Positions 8,106 through 14,977 of a DNA stretch of 64,000 nt are shown here, in pieces. The stretch comes from Halobacillus salinus (GTDB lineage: Bacteria > Bacillota > Bacilli > Bacillales > Halobacillaceae). The notes below the pieces were generated by a model that ran no database searches, was not told the DNA's origin, and saw only the letters and a list, made by a program, of their open reading frames with translations. Within the stretch, counting starts at the first letter, position 1. Each line of letters opens with the position of its first letter. The position numbers were made by a program, and so were the translations under genes. Where the stretch lies: the NCBI RefSeq assembly GCF_004684905.1, contig NZ_SRJC01000001.1, positions 1,240,001 to 1,304,000 on the forward strand. Direction: 5' to 3'.

Positions 8106-8756
8106 ATGTACAAAGTATTGAAGCAAGAAACAGTTGTCTATGTAGTTCCCACCAGCAGATATGGTTTAGATCACGACCGCGTGAAGATTCAGAGCACTAT
8201 GCAGTTAGAGAAGCCTCTTCCAAAAGAAGAAGTTCTGTTTGTTCCAAGTAAAACCGAAAAAGTTGATAAGGCTGTCAGAAACTTCTTAAATGAAAGAGGT
8301 TTCGATTTCGGTCCAAGGCTAGCAAGCGATGTTAACAACAAAATAAAAGACCTTCCGGAAGAATATATGGATCCAGAAAGAAAAGATGAGACCAGAAGTG
8401 ATTCATTGCTGAGTTATTTGATCACTTATCTTGATCAAGTAAAACCACAACCAATCGAAGGCACAACTTCTCACTATCATTTTGAATATGAATTTCCTTT
8501 GTACCCAAATGAAACTGAGGAATTCGAATTCATGACATCATTACCCTTTAATGGGTTTGAAGAATCCGGGAGAATGGAATTAGAGCTCATCATTATTCTC
8601 CCAGAAGACGTAACGTTTGACCCTAAAAAGACTAAAGGCGTGACAGCGGATGGTCAAGAAATTACGGAGCAAACTTATAAAACCCAGAATAATCGAAGTC
8701 TTGTGACATTCTTCAGACAAGTAGATCCGGATTTCTACGTAAGTTACAAATATTAA
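8106..8756 (+). CDS. Unknown 216-aa protein, plus-strand prophage cargo gene with its own promoter
   Basis: I chose the ATG at 8106 because AGGAGG sits five bases upstream and because the longer frame (from 8043) would overlap the promoter. The product starts MYKVLKQETVVYVVPTSRYG, has a charged middle, and ends in a beta-rich part with FPLYPNETEEFEFM, ELELIIILPEDVTFDP and VTFFRQVDPDFYVSYKY. No family is recognised; no membrane segment or signal peptide. It opposes the surrounding phage genes, so it can be expressed in the lysogen independently of the lytic programme, a typical arrangement for lysogenic-conversion genes. Near-identical 16-base inverted repeats flank it (8072-8087 and 8763-8778). 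Confidence 0.6.
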   Translation: MYKVLKQETVVYVVPTSRYGLDHDRVKIQSTMQLEKPLPKEEVLFVPSKTEKVDKAVRNFLNERGFDFGPRLASDVNNKIKDLPEEYMDPERKDETRSDSLLSYLITYLDQVKPQPIEGTTSHYHFEYEFPLYPNETEEFEFMTSLPFNGFEESGRMELELIIILPEDVTFDPKKTKGVTADGQEITEQTYKTQNNRSLVTFFRQVDPDFYVSYKY

Positions 8757-8762
8757 TTAACT

Positions 8763-8778
8763 AGACCTTTTCGCCCTT
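8763..8778 (-). repeat. Right copy of inverted repeat flanking the plus-strand cargo gene
   Basis: The reverse complement reads AAGGGCGAAAAGGTCT. It starts six bases past the stop codon of the gene at 8106-8756. Flanking bases (ATTAAG on one side, TTAA on the other) also partly agree with the left copy. Confidence 0.7.
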
Positions 8779-8848
8779 CTTAATGATATGAACTCAAAAT
8801 AATATATGCATTTCTCATGAGTGTTGCATAGTGGAGTGTATGCGCACC

Positions 8849-9358
8849 TCAAAGTATCATGCTGAACATACTATTATCCATTTGTTTTCTCATTTTAACT
8901 TCACATCTATTAATATGGCTTTGAACTGTTGTTTTTTTTACTCCTATGAGCTCTGCGATTCTTTCATAAGAAAGTTGTTCTACTTTGTTCATAAAGAAAA
9001 TGTCTTTTTCTTTATTAGTAAGTACCGACAGCACGTCTTCTATCCGCTCCCTATCCAGTTCACTTACACTATTCTCAACCGCTTCACTCTTCAATGGTCT
9101 ACCAATTGCCGACATGGTTTCTTCATCTGTAAAGATTAATCGCCTGTAAGCTTCCCTTCTATCTATCCCTCTCTTTGCGTAAGGCTGTCGACCTCTCCCA
9201 ATCCATTCAATGATGTATTGAAGATCACTGATCATGAGACTGTATAGTTTAAGATCTTCTTCGTCTTCTGGAGTATTTGCATTGGCTTTGAGCTTGTCGC
9301 GCAGCTTCTTTGTCTCTCGTAGCGTTCGCTTGTACTCATACAATAGTTCGATCATCAC
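8849..9358 (-). CDS. ArpU/sigma-70 region 4-like phage transcription regulator
   Basis: A 169-residue protein with a helical N-terminal half (ELLYEYKRTLRETKKLRDKL) and a C-terminal helix-turn-helix of the sigma region 4 type (LTNKEKDIFFMNKVEQLSYE, then IAELIGVKKTTVQSHINRCE). Proteins of this kind (ArpU family, PBSX Xpf-like) switch on late phage genes in Firmicutes. The start is GTG at 9358 or the next-codon ATG; AGGGGG lies eight bases upstream of the GTG. It is the last gene of the early/middle transcript and precedes the late genes, as expected for a late activator. Confidence 0.8.
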   Translation of the reverse strand: MMIELLYEYKRTLRETKKLRDKLKANANTPEDEEDLKLYSLMISDLQYIIEWIGRGRQPYAKRGIDRREAYRRLIFTDEETMSAIGRPLKSEAVENSVSELDRERIEDVLSVLTNKEKDIFFMNKVEQLSYERIAELIGVKKTTVQSHINRCEVKMRKQMDNSMFSMIL

Positions 9359-9373
9359 AATCAGTTCCCCCTA

Positions 9374-9478
9374 CTATGTTTGTCGATTACCGTTCGCTAT
9401 ATCCCGTCGCACTCTGTATTTGATTGCGTTTATGTCCTCTTTGAGAGTATCGACCGCGTTCTGCCACCTTTTTTTCAA
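9374..9478 (-). CDS. Possible 34-aa phage microprotein
   Basis: A TTG at 9478 overlapping the stop of the preceding small frame opens a basic 34-residue frame (KKRWQNAVDTLKEDINAIKY near the start) ending at 9374, just before the ArpU-like gene. GGAG stands eleven bases upstream. Codon choice looks coding and the interval is otherwise empty, but the start signal is weak. Confidence 0.35.
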   Translation of the reverse strand: MKKRWQNAVDTLKEDINAIKYRVRRDIANGNRQT

Positions 9479-9603
9479 TATCCGTAGTACTCCGCTTCCA
9501 TTTCTCTCGGACTGGTTATGGCAAGCTCAGCAGTTTCCTTTTTGTACTTTTCAGCATTCAGATAAGTTTCTGAATAAGTTTGTTTGCGCGCCGCATAAAT
9601 CAT
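9475..9603 (-). CDS. Possible 42-aa phage microprotein
   Basis: From ATG at 9603 the frame reads MIYAARKQTYSETYLNAEKY and ends MEAEYYGY. The composition looks like a real helical phage protein and it abuts the next small frame with overlapping stop/start. No clear Shine-Dalgarno sequence is seen, so the true start may differ. The function is unknown. Confidence 0.4.
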   Translation of the reverse strand: MIYAARKQTYSETYLNAEKYKKETAELAITSPREMEAEYYGY

Positions 9604-9649
9604 CTTGTACTGACGCGAAAAACTTTTTTTATTATTTTGAAGAAGTCAC

Positions 9650-9677
9650 TTGATAAATATCCAATTAAGTATATAAT
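9650..9677 (+). promoter_or_regulatory. Sigma-A promoter of the small HTH gene
   Basis: TTGATA at 9650-9655, 16-base spacer, TATAAT at 9672-9677; the gene starts at 9719. It points away from the minus-strand late-control genes. Confidence 0.75.
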
Positions 9678-9718
9678 ATAGTCAAACATGAGTATATCGA
9701 GAGGAGGTGTACCAGTGT

Positions 9719-9958
9719 ATGGTCAGTAAAGAATTGGAAGATGCAAAGCAATTCGCCTTAAAACATGGGGCTTCCAAGATGATCAAGCAACTTATGCTGA
9801 AAAGTGAAATTTCAGTACAGGAACTAGCAAAAATTTTAGACATAAAACCCCAGTCATTTAGTACAAAGTTATATCGAGATAGATTTACATACCAAGAAGT
9901 TCAAATGATTACTCATTTACTTGGTTATAAAATGGTTTCAATTAAAAAGAAAAAGTAG
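9719..9958 (+). CDS. Small phage HTH regulator (79 aa)
   Basis: The ATG at 9719 follows GAGGAGGTG with correct spacing; a longer frame from GTG 9707 would overlap that site. The product is basic and helical, with a helix-turn-helix-like centre (ISVQELAKILDIKPQSFSTK) and a short lysine tail. It has its own sigma-A promoter and its own terminator, on the strand opposite to the neighbouring phage genes, so it is a free-standing unit probably transcribed during lysogeny. It may repress the divergent late-control region, which is inference. DNA binding is likely, the target unknown. Confidence 0.65.
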   Translation: MVSKELEDAKQFALKHGASKMIKQLMLKSEISVQELAKILDIKPQSFSTKLYRDRFTYQEVQMITHLLGYKMVSIKKKK

Positions 9959-9959
9959 T

Positions 9960-9983
9960 GAGGGTGATTTTCACCCTCTTTTT
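9960..9983 (+). terminator. Terminator of the small HTH gene
   Basis: GAGGGTGA (9960-9967), three-base loop, TCACCCTC (9971-9978), then five T. It starts two bases past the stop codon. Confidence 0.85.
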
Positions 9984-10026
9984 ACAGAGACTTTTTGTTA
10001 TATTGCTAAGTTTACTGCACATGCCT

Positions 10027-10101
10027 TCAGCCCTCTAGCGGAGCTCCACCGTCAATTTCCTTGATAAAATCGAAATGAATTTTTGTTACTGGAACAATCA
10101 A
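10027..10101 (-). CDS. Possible 24-aa phage peptide with TTG start
   Basis: The stop at 10121 is followed by AGGAGGTG and, seven bases on, a TTG that opens a 24-codon frame (IVPVTKIHFDFIKEIDGG near the start, ending APLEG). The well-placed Shine-Dalgarno sequence is the main support. The function is unknown. Confidence 0.35.
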   Translation of the reverse strand: MIVPVTKIHFDFIKEIDGGAPLEG

Positions 10102-10120
10102 ACTTTCACCTCCTGTAATC

Positions 10121-10260
10121 TTATCCCTCACATATTGATACATGCTCGAAGTAATCGTCGAAGTCATCCAATTCATCTTCAGATAGATTAACAATTTCAA
10201 ATTTTTTCCGCATTGAGGACATTTAATAATGTCCCCAAGATTCATTTCTTGAATAGACAT
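10121..10260 (-). pseudogene. Small zinc-ribbon-like protein gene with an apparent -1 frameshift
   Basis: From ATG 10260 the frame reads MSIQEMNLGDIIKCPQCGK. In that frame it continues as an unconvincing sequence to 10027. In the -1 frame, entered at a run of six A (about 10202-10207), it reads KKFEIVNLSEDELDDF and ends FEHVSICEG with TAA at 10121-10123. That tail is acidic and supplies a histidine and a cysteine to pair with CPQC, as in a small zinc-binding protein of about 46 residues. The cause may be an indel, a sequencing error in the A-run, or a -1 slip at A AAA AAT. A strong ribosome binding site follows at once for the next small frame. Confidence 0.5.
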
Positions 10261-10391
10261 TTCTATTCAACTCAACTTATTTAGCAGGATTGACTTGCAT
10301 TCTCTATTTCATATCCTCTTCGCTCATTTGATAATTCTTCACCGATTGGTCGAATGATTCCGTCTTCTTTCCGAACCGCAATGGTTCTGCT
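10261..10391. other. Gap after the sigma factor gene, small uncalled frames only
   Basis: Two short minus-strand frames here have protein-like composition: one continuing the sigma-factor frame past its stop (with GIIRPIGEELSNERRGYEIE), one opened by a TTG (with SFDQSVKNYQMSEEDMK). Neither has a convincing ribosome binding site, so I call no gene. Confidence 0.3.
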
Positions 10392-11099
10392 TCATACCTT
10401 TTGATACGCCCCACTGCCACGCCACCCCATTTCAAATGCTTCATACTTTTCCCTGGCATTCTTTAAGATTTTAGAAATCATTTGCTGAGTTATTTTGTGT
10501 TCCGGTGCGATTTCCTTATTAGAGAGTCCCTTGGCTTTAGAGATCACAATTTGTCTTTCTCTTTCACTGAGCACTCCCAAGTATTCTTTTAGGTGCATCC
10601 ACGATAGATCGTCTGATTCCCCGTGTCTGAAATAGTGTTCCGTTTCGTCGTCCATGCCTTCATCCAAATGCTTGTTGGCTTTAAGCATTGACAAGGCGAC
10701 CTCCAAACGATTCTCAGTCACTCCGAGTTCTTCCGCTACCTTTTCAACGTTTATATCCACGAGATTCATCTTGTTAATCTTTTGCAATACTTCGTGATAT
10801 TGAGCCGGATATCTTACAATGCCTTCTAAATCACGAACTGCTTCAGAAATGGCACCAAATATTCTAAAGTGAGCCACAGTCATAAATTTGGTCCCGCGAT
10901 TAATGTCATAATCATCGTAAGCTCTCAACAAACCGATAGCGCCGACTTGAAACAGATCTTCCATTGTGAGACCAGAATGATTCTTTTGCCTTTCGTATGG
11001 CACAGCAATTTTATAAATGAGCCGCTCGTACTGTTTGATGCACTCTTCTCGGTCTAACCATTTGCCATCGAGGAATTTTCGTTCTTCATGTTGTGGCAT
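10392..11099 (-). CDS. Prophage-encoded sigma-70 family RNA polymerase sigma factor
   Basis: A 235-residue sigma factor without region 1, similar in layout to SigB/SigF-type factors. Region 2 is MEDLFQVGAIGLLRAYDDYD with RGTKFMTVAHFRIFGAI (about 47-85). Region 3 follows with IVRYPAQYHEVLQKINKMN. Region 4 is LSERERQIVISKAKGLSNKE then ITQQMISKILKNAREKYE. The start at 11099 has AGGAGGTG eight bases upstream and overlaps the helicase gene by 46 bases. It probably directs polymerase to a class of phage promoters; which ones cannot be read from the window. Confidence 0.85.
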   Translation of the reverse strand: MPQHEERKFLDGKWLDREECIKQYERLIYKIAVPYERQKNHSGLTMEDLFQVGAIGLLRAYDDYDINRGTKFMTVAHFRIFGAISEAVRDLEGIVRYPAQYHEVLQKINKMNLVDINVEKVAEELGVTENRLEVALSMLKANKHLDEGMDDETEHYFRHGESDDLSWMHLKEYLGVLSERERQIVISKAKGLSNKEIAPEHKITQQMISKILKNAREKYEAFEMGWRGSGAYQKV

Positions 11100-12394
11100 G
11101 TGCTTGGCACCTCCTGGTCACTGTAGCGATAGTCGAGGTCTACAAACTTTCCGTACTCTTTAATAAAAGCAAGCTCGACGTTACCGATCGGACCGTTACG
11201 CTGCTTCTTGAGGATTACTTCCACAATGTTCTGACTTTCTGATTCAGGATTGTAGTAATCATCACGGTAAAGGAAGCTAATAACATCTGCATCTTGCTCA
11301 ATGTTTCCGGATTCTCTAAGGTCGCTCATCATCGGACGCTTGTCCTGTCTTTGTTCGACTCCTCTGGACAGCTGAGACACGAGGATAATCGGTATATCCA
11401 ACTCTCTCGCCAGCAACTTAAGCTCTCTTGTTATGGAACCGACTTCAAGATCCCGACGCTCGTATTTGCCTAACACACTCATCAGCTGTAGATAATCGAT
11501 TACAACCAAATGATTGTTGCGACCTTTTTCAATAACGGAGCGGCGTATGATTGCCCGCATATCTGAAACCGTCGTTGCCTTCTCATGGATATCGAAATCC
11601 CACTTCGTCATTTCCCCTATGGCGTTGATTGCCTTGTCATAGTCCTCATTACTGAAGAACATCGTGCGCCATTTTTGAGCATCGATATTGCCTTCTGCTG
11701 AAATCATCCTGTGGAGTAATTGTTTCGTTCCCATCTCCAGGCTGAAGATGTCAGCAGAACCTCCGTTTTTGCAATGTCCGGAAGCAATGTTCAACGCAAA
11801 AGCTGTTTTTCCCATCGAGGGTCGTGCTGCTACGATAAATAAGTCACCGTTTTGCGGGCCACCGCCTGTCATGTTGTCAAAGTCGCGGAATCCAACCGGA
11901 CACCCTTTATCAGCCGCTTCTGTTGGAGACAACATGTCATTAGCAATTTCGGTTAGATATTCATACGTGCTCTTTTCTGTGGTCTCCACTCCTATTCCGC
12001 GAACATCCGTAAGAACTTTAATGAGTTCATCAAGCGATTGATCAGTAGGGCTTTCTGAGTACCTCATGGTGTGCTCTCTTGTGACTCGATTTCGGTAGGC
12101 ATCGAAAATCATGCGCTGATAATGCTTGATCGTTTCCGTGCTCGGTACCGAGTCTGCGAGATCTGTGAGGTAGGATATACCGCCAACAACTCCAACTTCA
12201 CTACCAAGTTCCGTTGCGACTGCTACAATATCCACCGCACCGTTGTTGTCGCTTACCGTTTTCATAGCTTCGTAGATTGTTTGGTGGCTACGGTCAAAGA
12301 AATGCGTTGGCTGGAGACTCAAATCTTTTATCAAGTGACCTTCTAAAAGAATGGCTCCCAGCATTGCCTGTTCCGCTTCCCGATTATTGATCAT
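11054..12394 (-). CDS. Phage replicative DNA helicase, DnaB family
   Basis: A 446-residue hexameric helicase that unwinds DNA at the phage fork. The N-terminal DnaB domain begins INNREAEQAMLGAILLEG. The RecA-like domain has Walker A ARPSMGKTAFALNIA (about 190-204), a Walker B-like LVVIDYLQLM, and LIPIILVSQLSRGVEQR downstream. The start ATG at 12394 follows GGAGG and overlaps the loader gene by 11 bases. It lies in the order initiator-loader-helicase, as in phage SPP1 (G38P-G39P-G40P). Confidence 0.93.
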   Translation of the reverse strand: MINNREAEQAMLGAILLEGHLIKDLSLQPTHFFDRSHQTIYEAMKTVSDNNGAVDIVAVATELGSEVGVVGGISYLTDLADSVPSTETIKHYQRMIFDAYRNRVTREHTMRYSESPTDQSLDELIKVLTDVRGIGVETTEKSTYEYLTEIANDMLSPTEAADKGCPVGFRDFDNMTGGGPQNGDLFIVAARPSMGKTAFALNIASGHCKNGGSADIFSLEMGTKQLLHRMISAEGNIDAQKWRTMFFSNEDYDKAINAIGEMTKWDFDIHEKATTVSDMRAIIRRSVIEKGRNNHLVVIDYLQLMSVLGKYERRDLEVGSITRELKLLARELDIPIILVSQLSRGVEQRQDKRPMMSDLRESGNIEQDADVISFLYRDDYYNPESESQNIVEVILKKQRNGPIGNVELAFIKEYGKFVDLDYRYSDQEVPSTCHNMKNENSSMANG

Positions 12395-12728
12395 CGCTCA
12401 TCGCCTCCACTAGCTTTTGTAACTCTCTCTGGAAGCGGTCCTTAGTTTCCTGTGGCACTTGCTCAGCTTCACGCTTCCATTGGTTCATCTTCTCAATGCT
12501 TTTATTTTTTTCAGTTGGGTAAGCGCTGATTTCGGCAATCGTAGGTGGGAACTTGTTTCCAACTACATGTTCCTGTGTACGTTTCATAACACGTTCATAG
12601 TCCATGTCTTTCATCATCAGAGCCCAAGTATCAAGTTTGTTCTGCTGTTCCTGTGTATCTTCAGGCATAAAGCGCGGATAGACACTTTGTATAACCTTGA
12701 AAACTTGCAGCACTTGTTTTTTATCCAC
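12384..12728 (-). CDS. Helicase loader/inhibitor, SPP1 G39P-like
   Basis: A 114-residue helical protein, all-alpha by composition, with VIQSVYPRFMPEDTQEQQNK and GNKFPPTIAEISAYPTEKNK in the middle, patterns I associate with the G39P family. In SPP1, G39P binds the G40P helicase, delivers it to the origin-bound G38P and is then released. Its place between initiator and helicase, overlapping both (8 and 11 bases), supports that role. The call relies on context as much as on sequence. Confidence 0.75.
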   Translation of the reverse strand: MDKKQVLQVFKVIQSVYPRFMPEDTQEQQNKLDTWALMMKDMDYERVMKRTQEHVVGNKFPPTIAEISAYPTEKNKSIEKMNQWKREAEQVPQETKDRFQRELQKLVEAMSDDQ

Positions 12729-13542
12729 TGACGTCTAGTCCCTTCCAGTCAACCGATCTTCCGCTGCGTTGTGGTTTGCCGGATAAATCAGCATCTTTCA
12801 ACTGCTCAATACTGGTGATTTCTTGCTTTCTCCAGAGGTTCAATTTGTTATAAACGAATTTCCACGTTCGTCCATTTCCTCTCACTGCATCTTGAATGCC
12901 TTTATAGACCATTTCTTCTGGATCTTCAAATCCGAAGTTATTTAACACGTCATTCAAATCATCAAGAAGTGTAGCTGTGAGTCCTCCAGGAGTAACTAAG
13001 TGATTATCAACCAATGCTTTGATAATGGAATCTACTTCTCGCGCTTCCTCCTCCTCTTTATATTTTTCTTCTTTTTCTTTTTCTTCTTCTTCTTCTTTTT
13101 CTTGCCCTCTTGTCGTTAACGTATCGTGGTACGTATCGTACAAATCCTTTAATGGCGCGTTTTTTACGTTTTCTCCAACTAATTGGATTAATGAGCGGTC
13201 TTTCACATCAGCAAGCTCTTTCTTCACACAATCAACAATCGGTTTTCCACCTTTATTGAGGTTGTACTTTCCCCAATTTAAAAGAGCAACCTCACGCGTG
13301 TCTTCGTTATAGCAAATGAGCTTATGATAATTCTCGAAACGATCGAACAACGCTTTCACCGCTTCGATGGAATAACCTAATTCAAAAGCAGCTTTCTTAC
13401 GAGTGAGCTGGTAAATGCCAGTTTGAGTTGTGCTTGGATTGGTTAGTAGATATAGGTAAAACAATTTATCTTCAGGAGTCATTTCTTCCTGTACCTTTGC
13501 ATCATCCCAGAACTCCGTGTACACTTGTCTAAATTTCGCCAT
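12721..13542 (-). CDS. Phage replication initiator with DnaD-like C-terminal domain
   Basis: A 273-residue protein. The N-terminal winged-helix part begins MAKFRQVYTEFWDDAKVQE and holds FYLYLLTNPSTTQTGIYQ. A highly charged linker (residues about 148-170, mostly E and K) follows. The C-terminal domain has DDLNDVLNNFGFEDPEEMVY and GRTWKFVYNKLNLWRKQE, as in DnaD-type domains. It should bind the phage origin and bring in the loader-helicase pair. The gene itself contains two 9-base repeats 12 bases apart (13119-13139), placed between the domains, where phage origins commonly lie. The start at 13542 follows AGGAGGTAAACTAG. Confidence 0.82.
   Translation of the reverse strand: MAKFRQVYTEFWDDAKVQEEMTPEDKLFYLYLLTNPSTTQTGIYQLTRKKAAFELGYSIEAVKALFDRFENYHKLICYNEDTREVALLNWGKYNLNKGGKPIVDCVKKELADVKDRSLIQLVGENVKNAPLKDLYDTYHDTLTTRGQEKEEEEEKEKEEKYKEEEEAREVDSIIKALVDNHLVTPGGLTATLLDDLNDVLNNFGFEDPEEMVYKGIQDAVRGNGRTWKFVYNKLNLWRKQEITSIEQLKDADLSGKPQRSGRSVDWKGLDVSG
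13119..13139. repeat. Candidate origin iterons inside the initiator gene
   Basis: ACGTATCGT occurs at 13119-13127 and again at 13131-13139, a 12-base period that encodes a repeated tyrosine/histidine-aspartate-threonine motif. GTACGTATCGTAC (13129-13141) is also nearly palindromic. Only two copies are seen. Confidence 0.4.
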
Positions 13543-13610
13543 CTAGTTTACCTCCTGAATATGTGCTATAATCTTGTTAAATATTTGTTGAAGCGGCCGA
13601 TGTTGCTGCA

Positions 13611-14297
13611 TCAGCCAGCTTCGTTTAATAGCTTGTCGAGATAATCCACACCTTTAGGCGTGACATAGGTTTGAGGCTTATTCATTACCTTGTCACCCAT
13701 CTGAATGGATTTTTCTTTGACTACAAAGTATCCTCGGTCTAAATACGTCTGATACGGCGTGTTGTTGGACATGAGGATTTTTTTCTGTTTCAAATACATA
13801 AACAGCTTGTTGCGTCCAATACCCAACGCTCTAGCCACAATTGCGATCGATTGGTGATTCTCTGCACTAATGAATCGATCATGAGCTTCTACCTTCGGTT
13901 GGTTACGCTCAGCTTCTTCTTGCAAATTGGCTGCTATGCGAAGTGCTTCGGAAAAGGTCTGCGGCACCTGTAGTGAGTAATTTCCGCTTTGTCGGATGGA
14001 AGGCAATACCTCATAGGTAACCCATTTCTTAAATGCCTTCGCTTCCTTTTTCCTGCTTTTAAAAATCAATGAATACAGTCCGGACTCGTTCACTAGGTTC
14101 ATCTGCTTTTTACCGAACTGGGTCGGTATTACCGAGGTAGCTTTTTCGTCTTCGTCTAATCGAATTACTGCGTCGTGACTGTTTTTAATTTCTAAAACAT
14201 CACAAACGTCAGCTGCCACAAACCAAACCGCTTGTTCCATAATTACTGTTCGAACTTTTTTATCCTGGTAGTTAAAGACTTTCTGTAATTCGTTCAA
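13611..14297 (-). CDS. Phage antirepressor, BRO-N plus ANT (KilA-C) domains
   Basis: A 228-residue protein. Residues about 1-105 form a BRO-N domain (WFVAADVCDVLEIKNSHDAV, then VNESGLYSLIFKSRKKEAKA, then VLPSIRQSGNYS). The C-terminal half is an ANT/KilA-C domain (IAIVARALGIGRNKLFMYLK, then TPYQTYLDRGYFVV and TPKGVDYLDKLL). In related phages such antirepressors counteract the lysogenic repressor or switch early genes. The start is TTG at 14297, preceded by AAAGGAGTG. It lies between the immunity region and the replication genes. Confidence 0.88.
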   Translation of the reverse strand: MNELQKVFNYQDKKVRTVIMEQAVWFVAADVCDVLEIKNSHDAVIRLDEDEKATSVIPTQFGKKQMNLVNESGLYSLIFKSRKKEAKAFKKWVTYEVLPSIRQSGNYSLQVPQTFSEALRIAANLQEEAERNQPKVEAHDRFISAENHQSIAIVARALGIGRNKLFMYLKQKKILMSNNTPYQTYLDRGYFVVKEKSIQMGDKVMNKPQTYVTPKGVDYLDKLLNEAG

Positions 14298-14383
14298 AAT
14301 TATTCACTCCTTTAGAAACGTGAAAAGAGATTTATGGATGGTCTGCTCCATTTAGGAGTGTTTATTAGAAAAGGTGATATGGT

Positions 14384-14410
14384 GCCGCCCTTTTTTGGGT
14401 GGCTTTTTTT
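14384..14410 (+). terminator. Orphan plus-strand terminator between two minus-strand genes
   Basis: GCCGCCC (14384-14390), six-T loop, GGGTGGC (14397-14403) and seven T on the plus strand. The uridine tract is only on the plus side, although both flanking genes are on the minus strand. It suggests a plus-strand transcript arising from within or near the antirepressor gene. Confidence 0.65.
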
Positions 14411-14666
14411 ATTGGGTAAGAAAGTTGATTACCCGTTCAATTCTTTCCTTCTCTGATCCACTCAAAAGAATTTTGATATCATCCAATGTTTTAAGATGCT
14501 GCATTTTTTCTTCGCTTGGAATGTGCTTTTTAAGAATGATCTTGTTGTTATCCAAATAGATTTCCAGAGGATCCTTTTCATTGATTTCTAGATTTCGACG
14601 GAGCTCAATAGGTAATACTACCCGACCAAGTTCGTCCACTTTTCGTACAATTCCAGTTGCTTTCAT
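14409..14666 (-). CDS. AbrB-family transition-state-type regulator
   Basis: An 85-residue protein. The first 50 residues form the AbrB/MazE swapped-hairpin DNA-binding domain (MKATGIVRKVDELGRVVLPI, then ELRRNLEINEKDPLEIYLDN). The C-terminal 35 residues are helical and would dimerise it. The match to host Abh/AbrB is clear, so a phage copy may interfere with or imitate host transition-state control. The ATG at 14666 follows TAGGAGG. It sits among early genes between the switch and the antirepressor. Confidence 0.85.
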   Translation of the reverse strand: MKATGIVRKVDELGRVVLPIELRRNLEINEKDPLEIYLDNNKIILKKHIPSEEKMQHLKTLDDIKILLSGSEKERIERVINFLTQ

Positions 14667-14725
14667 AATTTATTCCTCCTAAGTAATTAGCACCGAGTTT
14701 CTTTTATACCTCTCAAACCAGATCT

Positions 14726-14962
14726 TCAAGACCGAGTCAATGATATATGCTGGTAAAATTCAAATACTTCAGGGTGCTTTTCTTTAAAAGCATCTAAGCG
14801 ACGCCCAGCCATAAAAGGTATTTCAAAGACCTTTTCCACATCTGTCATTAGGACCGCCAAGCGTGTATCCTTAATCGATGACCCAACTTCAGCTTCAATA
14901 ATCTCTTGGAAGCGGTCTTTCAAATCAATCAACACTTCTTCTTTGTTCTTGAATTTCGACAT
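14726..14962 (-). CDS. Small phage protein, unknown (78 aa)
   Basis: A 78-residue helical, charged protein beginning MSKFKNKEEVLIDLKDRFQE with a motif-like FEIPFMAGRRLDAFKEKHPE toward the end. No family recognised. A strong ribosome binding site (GGGAGG) precedes the ATG at 14962. It lies in the early operon after the DUF771-like gene. Confidence 0.6.
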   Translation of the reverse strand: MSKFKNKEEVLIDLKDRFQEIIEAEVGSSIKDTRLAVLMTDVEKVFEIPFMAGRRLDAFKEKHPEVFEFYQHISLTRS

Positions 14963-14977
14963 TATGTTTCCTCCCTT

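Noticed and set aside
13043-13100. Possible simple-sequence repeat tract
   Set aside because: It is the glutamate/lysine linker of the initiator encoded by ordinary GAA/GAG codons, without a fixed repeat unit.
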